DNA of 5,755 nt from Susulua sp964590995 (lineage in GTDB: Bacteria > Omnitrophota > Gorgyraeia > Duberdicusellales > 4484-171). Shown here piece after piece: positions 1 to 5,464 of this stretch. Location of the stretch: contig CAZPYY010000060.1 in the NCBI GenBank assembly GCA_964590995.1, positions 1-5,755 of the forward strand, given 5' to 3'. Every line of letters begins with the position of its first letter. Position 1 is the stretch's first letter. Both the position numbers and the translations under genes were made by a program. The notes below the pieces were generated by a model. The model searched no databases and was not told the origin of the DNA. It was given only the letters and a program-made list of their open reading frames with translations.

Positions 1-68
1 ATAAACTTCTTTGCTATGGGCTAATAGACAATATAAAAGAATACGCTTAGATTAACGAAGTAAGCGGC

Positions 69-97
69 TTGCATATTTATTGGGAGGCGATATGCAA
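69..97 (+). promoter_or_regulatory. Inverted repeat / possible mRNA hairpin in the leader of the EIIA operon
   Basis: TTGCATAT (69-76) is perfectly complementary to ATATGCAA (90-97), giving an 8-bp stem with a 13-base loop. The loop contains GGGAGG (82-87), a Shine-Dalgarno-like string. The ATG of an 11-codon mini-ORF (92-127) lies in the descending stem. There is no U-tract, so it is not an intrinsic terminator. It could be a regulatory RNA hairpin or a DNA operator for a dimeric regulator, or it could be chance. An 8-bp repeat at this spacing would be expected once or twice by chance in the whole window, but only rarely in this 120-base leader. Confidence 0.35.
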
Positions 98-107
98 CAA
101 AAGGGAG

Positions 108-113
108 AAGGAG
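108..113 (+). promoter_or_regulatory. Strong ribosome binding site for the EIIA gene
   Basis: AAGGAG lies 7 bases before the ATG at 121, inside a purine-rich run (101-115). It is the best Shine-Dalgarno in the window and fixes the EIIA start at 121. The downstream genes have weak or no such motif, as expected for translationally coupled cistrons. Confidence 0.75.
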
Positions 114-120
114 AGCGGTT

Positions 121-576
121 ATGGTAGTGTCAGATTACTTAAGAGAAAAATTCTGCCGGGTTGATTTGCAAGCAACCGATAAAGAAGACGCCATTAAAGA
201 ACTGGCAGAGGTTTTAAACGCTGGCGGTAAAACAATAGACCAAGAGGCTTTCATAAGAGATGTTCTTGAAAGGGAAGAGCTTGGTTCAACTGGTATTGGC
301 AATAATGTCGGGATACCTCACGCAAGAACTAAAGCGGTTAAGGGTTTTGTTATTGCCTTTGGCCGCTCAACTTCCGGTATTGAATTTAAAGCTTTGGACG
401 GTGAGAGGGTTAATCTAATCTTCCTTATGGGTGCAGATCCCGGCGAACTGAATCTTTATCTGAGAATTTTAGCCGAGCTGTCAAAATTACTCATGAACGG
501 CGCGTTTAGAGAGACTCTTATATCTGCTACTAGTGCTGCAGAAGTAATTGCAGCAGTAAAAAGGTTTGAGAAGTGA
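121..576 (+). CDS. PTS EIIA domain protein (fructose/mannitol/nitrogen type, PtsN-like)
   Basis: This is a 151-residue single-domain EIIA of the PTS EIIA-2 (fructose/mannitol/Ntr) fold, the usual length for a free-standing member. The signature REELGSTGIGNNVGIPHA (residues 51-68) contains His67, which by family knowledge is the residue phosphorylated by HPr or NPr. The second conserved active-site His, which precedes Leu in the helix after the core sheet (THL in E. coli PtsN), appears to be Tyr113 here (LYLRILAEL). No EIIB, EIIC, HPr or EI gene is visible, so a regulatory role like EIIA-Ntr is more likely than sugar uptake. The stop overlaps the CBS gene by 4 bases, and an antiporter follows. 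EIIA-Ntr is known to control K+ transport in enterobacteria, so control of the neighbouring transporter is a reasonable but unproven inference. The protein is cytoplasmic. The family call is firm; the regulatory target is not. Confidence 0.9.
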   Translation: MVVSDYLREKFCRVDLQATDKEDAIKELAEVLNAGGKTIDQEAFIRDVLEREELGSTGIGNNVGIPHARTKAVKGFVIAFGRSTSGIEFKALDGERVNLIFLMGADPGELNLYLRILAELSKLLMNGAFRETLISATSAAEVIAAVKRFEK

Positions 577-1046
577 TAAAAATGCGAGTAATTGAAGCTG
601 CACAAACCGATATCATTAAAGTCAAGCGTTCCCTGACATTGCGAGGCCTTCTCGATATGTTCAAGGACTTCCACACTACTCCCTTAATTCCCGTTGTTAA
701 TGCCCAAAATCATCTTATTGGTCTTGTCTACCCTGAGAATCTACTGGACTTATTGCGACCAGCTCAGGCAAAGCTATTCCGGAATATCCCCTTTATGGAG
801 ATGGATGAAGATACATTTGACTTAGAACCAATTCCCTCTATGGGGGAGTTGATAATCGTCGATGACATTATGGACACCAATTTTGTCTCGATTAAGGATG
901 AGGATTCTCTGGAAGAAGCTTACAAAATTATGCGTTTAAATAAGAAAGAGCGCCTGCCTGTTGTTGACACCGAAGGCAAAATCGTGGGAATATTGGGAAT
1001 TTTCGACATCATCTGGAGAATGTTTAAAGAAAAAGAAGTCGTATAA
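573..1046 (+). CDS. Stand-alone CBS-domain pair protein
   Basis: This is a small soluble protein of 157 residues made of two CBS motifs. The first spans about residues 7-62 (TTPLIPVVNAQNHLIGLV). The second spans about 97-152 and is more canonical: VDDIM, an acidic EEAYKIM helix, then RLPVVDTEGKIVGILGIFDII. They are separated by a roughly 35-residue acidic linker (DEDTFDLEP). CBS pairs usually bind AMP, ADP or ATP and gate a partner enzyme or transporter; no effector domain is fused here. The GTG at 573 overlaps the EIIA stop (GTGA) and has AAGG 8 bases upstream. The in-frame ATG at 582 is an equally possible start and would shorten the protein by 3 residues. Its position between EIIA and the antiporter suggests it is a nucleotide-sensing partner of one of them. 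This is inferred from context only. Confidence 0.85.
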   Translation: MIKMRVIEAAQTDIIKVKRSLTLRGLLDMFKDFHTTPLIPVVNAQNHLIGLVYPENLLDLLRPAQAKLFRNIPFMEMDEDTFDLEPIPSMGELIIVDDIMDTNFVSIKDEDSLEEAYKIMRLNKKERLPVVDTEGKIVGILGIFDIIWRMFKEKEVV

Positions 1047-1057
1047 GAGCATATCTG

Positions 1058-2254
1058 ATGATAAATAACCCAACCTTAAGCCTAGCTATTATATTCATTT
1101 TAAGTTTCTTTGCATCACGTCTAACCAAAAAACTTAAAGTTCCTACCATTACAGCCTACGTAGTCTTGGGAATTTTGCTTTCGCCCAGTCTATTTAATCT
1201 GATTTCCAAAGAGTTCTTAGCGACCTCTGACTTTTTTTCTCAAATTGTTCTCGGTATGATTGCTTTTAGTTTGGGCGAGAGCTTTTCTCTGAGCACTCTG
1301 CGGCGGGTAGGGAGAGCAGTTACCGGAATATCTATCAGTGCTTCGTTGTTTCCCTGGTTTTTGGTAACTTTCGCTGCCTGGGTGTTTTTTAAGCAACCTT
1401 TTTATATTGCTCTTGTTTTCGGTGCAATTGCCGCTGCTACTGCTCCGGCAGCCGTAGTTATGGTAACCCAAGAGTATAAGAGCAGAGGCGACTTTACTGA
1501 TACTCTCTTAGGGGTAGTAGCTATCGATGATGCCTGGGCCTTGATAATTTTCGGATTGTCTCTATCTGTAGCCAAAACATTTATAACCGGCAATGGTAAT
1601 ACTATTGGTATTTTTAAAGATTTACTGAGGGCGTCAATGGAAATCGGAGGTTCGTTTGTATTAGGCGGGGTGGTAGCATTCGTCTTCAATAAGCTCTCCA
1701 GTTTTATTAATACAATGAAGGAACGTTTAATTTACACCTTTGGTTTCTTATCCTTAGTTATAGGATTAGCGATATCGTTTAATTTTTCGGTACTTCTATC
1801 TTGTATGTTTTTCGGAGCGCTCTTGGCTAATATCAATAAGGAGAGTTTTCAATTTTTCAACTCTTTGCGGGAGATAGATGCACCTTTGTACTTGATATTT
1901 TTTGTATTAGCTGGAGCAAGCTTAAAAGTTAGCGTTTTAGGTGCCTCAGTCATTTTAACCTTAGGATATATAGCCTTTAGAACTTTTGGTAAGGTAGTTG
2001 GTGCTTTTATTGGAGCAAAGGTAGTTGATGCCTCTTTGAACATAAAAAAATATATAGGATTAGCGTTAATTCCCCAGGCTGGTATAGCTTTAGCCTGTGC
2101 TTTGATTGCTAAACATGCTATCGGCGGAATCTGGGGGGATACAATTTTAACCATTACTATTGCCAGTACAGTAATTTTTGAACTCATTGGCCCTTGGGCC
2201 ACAAAATATTCTCTAGTTAAGGCCGGAGAGATAAGAGAAGATATAAAGAAGTAA
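1058..2254 (+). CDS. CPA2-type cation:proton antiporter (Na+/H+ exchanger family)
   Basis: This integral membrane protein of 398 residues is hydrophobic from end to end, consistent with 11-13 transmembrane helices of the Na_H_Exchanger fold. Family landmarks occur in order: KVPTITAYVVLGILLSP (27-43) in the first helices; ATAPAA (127-132), matching the broken helix TM4; VVAIDDAWALIIF (153-165), with the paired acidic residues Asp157-Asp158 of TM5; FRTFGKVVGAFIGAK (307-321), with a conserved basic residue (Arg308 or Lys312); IPQAGIALACALIA (338-351); and FELIGP (374-379). In CPA2 proteins such as NapA a DD pair is associated with electrogenic exchange, whereas KefC has QD. There is no C-terminal TrkA-N or TrkA-C domain; the protein ends just after the last helix with a short charged tail, so it is unlike full-length KefB/KefC. 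Control may come from the separate EIIA and CBS proteins upstream. The ion (Na+ or K+) cannot be read from sequence. It starts 11 bases after the CBS stop with weak AAGAG upstream. Confidence 0.9.
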   Translation: MINNPTLSLAIIFILSFFASRLTKKLKVPTITAYVVLGILLSPSLFNLISKEFLATSDFFSQIVLGMIAFSLGESFSLSTLRRVGRAVTGISISASLFPWFLVTFAAWVFFKQPFYIALVFGAIAAATAPAAVVMVTQEYKSRGDFTDTLLGVVAIDDAWALIIFGLSLSVAKTFITGNGNTIGIFKDLLRASMEIGGSFVLGGVVAFVFNKLSSFINTMKERLIYTFGFLSLVIGLAISFNFSVLLSCMFFGALLANINKESFQFFNSLREIDAPLYLIFFVLAGASLKVSVLGASVILTLGYIAFRTFGKVVGAFIGAKVVDASLNIKKYIGLALIPQAGIALACALIAKHAIGGIWGDTILTITIASTVIFELIGPWATKYSLVKAGEIREDIKK

Positions 2255-2260
2255 ACCGTA

Positions 2261-3490
2261 ATGCGAGTTCCAAGGAGCAATATTTTGGCGTTTGTTTTAG
2301 CCGGTGGAAGAGGAGAGAGGTTATTTCCCTTGACTTCCGAGAGAACAAAACCTTCGGTTCCTTTTGGCGGTAAATATCGGATAATTGATTTTACTCTGAG
2401 CAGTCTAGTAAATTCAGGTATTTATTCTACCTATGTCCTGGTTCAATATAAGTCCCAGTCTTTAATCGAACATATCCGAACAAGCTGGCGGAAGTTTGGG
2501 GTTCTTCCCCGGCATTTTATCACTGTGGTTCCCCCTCAAATGAGACGGGAAGAAACAAAAGAGTGGTACCGCGGCACAGCCGATTCAGTATATCAGAATA
2601 TGAACCTTATCTATGACTTTAAGCCCCGGTTTGTGGCAATATTTGGCGGTGATCATGTTTATCGCATGGATATAAAGGGGATGGTCGATTTCCACATAAG
2701 GAAAAAAGCGAAACTTACAATAGCAGCTATGCCAGTTGAGAGCAGTCAGGCCCATCAGTTTGGGGTTGCCGAGGTAGATAGTGATTCAAGGGTTAAGAAA
2801 TTTAGAGAAAAGCCTTCAGTTTCTCGCAACAAGACTATCCTTGCTTCTATGGGTAACTATATATTCGATGCTGGCTTTCTTGTTGATGTTTTGAACCGAC
2901 GGGTAAAAAAACGTAGGATCAATGACTTTGGTAAGCATATAATTCCACACCTGACTAAAAAAAAGGAGAGAGTCTTTGCTTATGACTTCTCTGGAAATAG
3001 GATTCCTTACCTAAAGAGGTATGAGGCGCGGTACTATTGGAAGGATGTCGGTTCAATCCCCTCTTACTGGCAGGCCAATATGGATCTTTTAGGAAAGACC
3101 CCGGTATTAGACCTGAACAACAAACATTGGCCTATATATGCTTCGAATTCAAATTGTCCTGGTGCCTACACGGTAGATGCTAAGATTGAAAACTCAATTA
3201 TTTGCGAAGGAGCAAAGATTTTCGGCTCTAACATAAAAAACTCTATTCTGGGAAGATCGGTAGTAGTAGAGGAAGGCTGCGAAATCGAAGATTCAATTAT
3301 TATGGATTTTACACGGATAAAGAAATACTCGCGTATCCGTAAAGCAATTATTGACCGCTTCAACACTATAGCCCAAAATAAAACTATTGGATATAACCCT
3401 AATCAGGATAAGAAAAAGTATCACCTTGATCCTTCAGGAATTGTTGTTGTCGGCAGGGGCTTGCGAAGCGCAGAGTTTCTAAATTTATAA
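2261..3490 (+). CDS. glgC: Glucose-1-phosphate adenylyltransferase (ADP-glucose pyrophosphorylase)
   Basis: GlgC makes ADP-glucose and pyrophosphate from ATP and glucose-1-phosphate, the committed step of bacterial glycogen synthesis. At 409 residues it has the normal family length and looks intact. The N-terminal nucleotidyltransferase domain shows LAGGRGERLFPLT (13-25), the ATP and pyrophosphate loop; KPSVPFGGKYRIIDF (30-44); WYRGTADSVYQN (102-113); GGDHVYRMD (129-137) with the catalytic Asp131; FREKP (181-185), whose Lys184 matches the glucose-1-phosphate-binding Lys195 of E. coli; SMGNYIF (196-202); and YYWKDVGSIPSYWQANMDLL (258-277). From about residue 285 a left-handed beta-helix domain follows (hexapeptide-like turns such as IENSIICEGAKI), ending in PSGIVVVGRG. 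The fructose-1,6-bisphosphate-binding Lys39 of E. coli GlgC aligns with Glu27 here, so the E. coli mode of activation is unlikely. It begins 6 bases after the antiporter stop, which implies coupled translation. No glgA or glgB is in the window. Confidence 0.97.
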   Translation: MRVPRSNILAFVLAGGRGERLFPLTSERTKPSVPFGGKYRIIDFTLSSLVNSGIYSTYVLVQYKSQSLIEHIRTSWRKFGVLPRHFITVVPPQMRREETKEWYRGTADSVYQNMNLIYDFKPRFVAIFGGDHVYRMDIKGMVDFHIRKKAKLTIAAMPVESSQAHQFGVAEVDSDSRVKKFREKPSVSRNKTILASMGNYIFDAGFLVDVLNRRVKKRRINDFGKHIIPHLTKKKERVFAYDFSGNRIPYLKRYEARYYWKDVGSIPSYWQANMDLLGKTPVLDLNNKHWPIYASNSNCPGAYTVDAKIENSIICEGAKIFGSNIKNSILGRSVVVEEGCEIEDSIIMDFTRIKKYSRIRKAIIDRFNTIAQNKTIGYNPNQDKKKYHLDPSGIVVVGRGLRSAEFLNL

Positions 3491-3505
3491 AATTAATAAA
3501 AGTTT

Positions 3506-4030
3506 ATGGATGTATTTGCGGCAATACAAAAAAGGCGAAGCATAAGAAATTATCAAGACCGAGAGGTCGAAAAAGATAAGCTCTCTAAGATTCTAGAGGC
3601 AGCTAGGCAGGCGCCTTCGGCATCTAATCGTCAAGAGTGGAGATTTGTTGTTGTCAGGGATAAAGCGACTAAAGCTAAACTTTGCCAAGCCGCTAAGAAT
3701 CAAGCAGTTGTGAATGAGGCTCCAGTTGTAATTGCTTGCTGCGCCCAGACCGACAACTACATAATGACCTGCGGTCAAGCTTGCTATGTGATAGATCTAG
3801 CCATTGCTATTGACCATATGAGCCTGGCTGCTGTTGAGTTGGGACTAGGAAGTTGCTGGATAGGCTCCTTTTACGAAGAAGAAGTTAAGAAGATCCTAGA
3901 TATTCCTCAAGAGATAAGGGTGGTAGAGATGCTTGCTCTGGGTTATCCGGCCCAAGAACCTTCTGGTCCAAAAGTGCGGTTAGCCTTGGAAAAAATAGCC
4001 TTTTTTAAGAAATGGAGCTCTTCTAAGTAG
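3506..4030 (+). CDS. Nitroreductase family FMN-dependent oxidoreductase
   Basis: This 174-residue protein has the fold of small, homodimeric FMN-binding nitroreductases. The N-terminal RRSIRNYQDREV (10-21) and APSASNRQEWRFVVV (36-50) form the FMN phosphate- and ring-binding region. DLAIAIDHMSLAAVELGLGSCWIGSF (97-122) is the second signature, and the C-terminal tail LEKIAFFKKW is typical. The CGQ at 89-91 and the GSCWIG segment mark a subfamily common in anaerobes. It has six cysteines (60, 78, 79, 89, 93, 117), which is many for its size but does not form an obvious CxxC iron-sulphur motif. The natural substrate cannot be predicted; such enzymes reduce nitroaromatics, quinones or flavins using NAD(P)H. 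It starts 15 bases after glgC with no visible Shine-Dalgarno and is probably the last gene of the first operon. No functional link to the other genes is evident. Confidence 0.9.
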   Translation: MDVFAAIQKRRSIRNYQDREVEKDKLSKILEAARQAPSASNRQEWRFVVVRDKATKAKLCQAAKNQAVVNEAPVVIACCAQTDNYIMTCGQACYVIDLAIAIDHMSLAAVELGLGSCWIGSFYEEEVKKILDIPQEIRVVEMLALGYPAQEPSGPKVRLALEKIAFFKKWSSSK

Positions 4031-4080
4031 TTTCTTTCCTTACCTTTCGGTCATACCCCTACGAATCCTACTTTATGGTT

Positions 4081-4108
4081 TTGATTTTTGTCAATAGGGT
4101 GGTATAAT
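4081..4108 (+). promoter_or_regulatory. Sigma-70-type extended -10 promoter for mgtE
   Basis: A perfect -10 box TATAAT (4103-4108) is preceded by TGG, giving an extended -10 (TGnTATAAT, 4100-4108). A partial -35 TTGATT (4081-4086) lies 16 bases upstream. Transcription would be expected to start near 4114-4116, only 2-4 bases before the ATG at 4118. The transcript would therefore be leaderless or nearly so. This is the clearest promoter in the window and separates mgtE from the upstream operon. Confidence 0.75.
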
Positions 4109-4117
4109 CCTTGTACC

Positions 4118-5464
4118 ATGACTAAGAAGAATCTAGTAAAAAAAATCGAGAATTTAATCCGGGAAAGAAAGTACCCTGATATCAAGAAGATACTCCCTCT
4201 TCATCCTGAAGATATTGCTGAACTCATCGACAAGCTATCTGCTTCAGCGTATAAACTTTTCGTCTTCCGTCTAGTTCCCTATGATAAGGCTGTAGATGTA
4301 TTTGAGTGTCTCTCTACCGAAGAGGAAGAGGATATGCTTAAGACCTTAACCGGTCAGGAGATAAGAGAGATTTTAAATGAGATGTCACCGGATGACAGAA
4401 CTGAGTTGTTCGAGGAGATGCCGGCCGAACTAGTTAAGAAATTTATAAATTTGCTATCTCCCGAAGAGAGAAAGGTTGCCGTTGAGATTCTTAACTACCC
4501 AGAAGAGTGCGTAGGAAGGCTTCTTACTCCTGATTTTGTGCAATTATATGAGGGGATGAGCGTTGAAGAAGCTTTGGCACATATTAAAAACGTTGGCATT
4601 AAGAAGGAGACAGTATATCATAGCTATGTCCTTGATAAGGAAACCAAGCTTATCGGAATCGTCTCCCTAAAGAAGCTTGTTCTAGCGGATTCGGCAACAA
4701 AAATCTCGGAGATAATGAATAAGGATGTGATAAAGGTATCAGCTCTTACTGACCAGGAAGAAGCCGCAAATCTTTTTAAGCATTACGATTTACTTGTCCT
4801 TCCGGTTGTAGATAATAACAACAAGTTGTTAGGGATTGTTACTTTCGATGATTTGGTCGATGTTTTAGAAGAGGAGGCAACTGAAGACTTTGAAAAGATA
4901 GCTGCGGTCTTACCTGTTGAGAAGCCCTACATGGAAGCAAGTTTCTCTGAGCTTATCTGGAAGCGGAGCTTCTGGTTGATTGTCCTGGTAGTTTTAGAGT
5001 CTGTCTCTAGTTTAGTTATGAAAAATTACGGCGAAGTTATTAAGAGCTGGGTTTCTTTGACCTTCTTTTTACCGATACTTATTGCTACCGGAGGAAATGC
5101 TGGTATGCAGTCAGCAATGATGATCATAAGGGGATTAACTACAGGTGATATCGGAATAAAAGATTTTTTTAAGGTTGTGTTTAGAGAATCTCTTCTCGGT
5201 CTTTCTATTGGTGCTATCCTTGCTGTTGTTGGTTTAATAAGAGTAATTGTTCAAGAAGGTAGCGGAATGCTAAGTGTTTCCGTGGGCATCGCCATGGGTT
5301 TTACGGTTATGTTTGCGGCAATTATTGGTGCAGCCTTACCGATTATTTTTAGGCGATTGCGTCTTGACCCAGCTCTTATGAGTGGACCTCTAATTACTAC
5401 TATTGTTGATGTTGCCGGAATATTTATATATTTTCAAATCGCCCTCTTTTTACTAGGATCATGA
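4118..5464 (+). CDS. mgtE: Magnesium transporter MgtE
   Basis: MgtE is a homodimeric inner-membrane Mg2+ channel that closes when cytoplasmic Mg2+ is high. From the ATG at 4118 it is 448 residues, matching the roughly 450 of Thermus MgtE. Order of domains: superhelical MgtE_N (about 5-130, rich in LSPEERKV-like helical repeats); a CBS pair (about 136-190 and 195-252, with GRLLTPDF and LPVVDNNNKLLGIVTFDDLVDVL); an acidic plug helix region (250-275); then five membrane helices (about 284-301, 311-333, 357-378, 387-410, 424-446). GGNAGMQS (325-332) and SGPLITTIVDVAG (422-434) are the pore signatures. Asp431 matches the Mg2+-binding pore Asp432 of Thermus MgtE. A longer reading from TTG 4088 would add 10 residues but lies on the promoter and has no family support. 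No Shine-Dalgarno sits at a useful distance from 4118. The stop overlaps the next gene by 4 bases. Confidence 0.95.
   Translation: MTKKNLVKKIENLIRERKYPDIKKILPLHPEDIAELIDKLSASAYKLFVFRLVPYDKAVDVFECLSTEEEEDMLKTLTGQEIREILNEMSPDDRTELFEEMPAELVKKFINLLSPEERKVAVEILNYPEECVGRLLTPDFVQLYEGMSVEEALAHIKNVGIKKETVYHSYVLDKETKLIGIVSLKKLVLADSATKISEIMNKDVIKVSALTDQEEAANLFKHYDLLVLPVVDNNNKLLGIVTFDDLVDVLEEEATEDFEKIAAVLPVEKPYMEASFSELIWKRSFWLIVLVVLESVSSLVMKNYGEVIKSWVSLTFFLPILIATGGNAGMQSAMMIIRGLTTGDIGIKDFFKVVFRESLLGLSIGAILAVVGLIRVIVQEGSGMLSVSVGIAMGFTVMFAAIIGAALPIIFRRLRLDPALMSGPLITTIVDVAGIFIYFQIALFLLGS

Noticed and set aside
11..37. Candidate promoter TTGCTA (11-16) / TATAAA (32-37) for the first operon.
   Set aside because: The spacing is only 15 bases and the -35 is weak. 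The region is AT-rich and may belong to an upstream gene, so it cannot be told from chance.
1..50. Possible 3' end of an upstream + strand gene, open in frame 1 to TAA 22-24 or in frame 3 to TAG 48-50.
   Set aside because: Only 7 or 15 codons are visible and neither can be matched to a family, so no coding call is justified.
1849..2280. 143-codon reverse-strand frame opposite the antiporter gene.
   Set aside because: It is a shadow of the hydrophobic antiporter gene, with no recognisable domain and no Shine-Dalgarno. The same applies to the other reverse-strand frames at 456-674, 1217-1471, 1402-1689, 3166-3366 and 3593-3778.
3461..3491. Possible promoter TTGCGA / TATAAA at the end of glgC driving the nitroreductase.
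   Set aside because: The spacing of 19 bases is poor and the AT-rich gap easily gives TATAAA. The 15-base junction fits read-through better.
4031..4117. Terminator for the first operon or an M-box Mg2+ riboswitch before mgtE.
   Set aside because: No stable GC-rich hairpin with a U-tract is visible. The gap is too short for an M-box, and the promoter lies directly against the start codon.
4088..4117. TTG start extending MgtE by 10 residues.
   Set aside because: The extension overlaps the extended -10 promoter and has no MgtE family counterpart. ATG 4118 gives the normal length and N-terminus.
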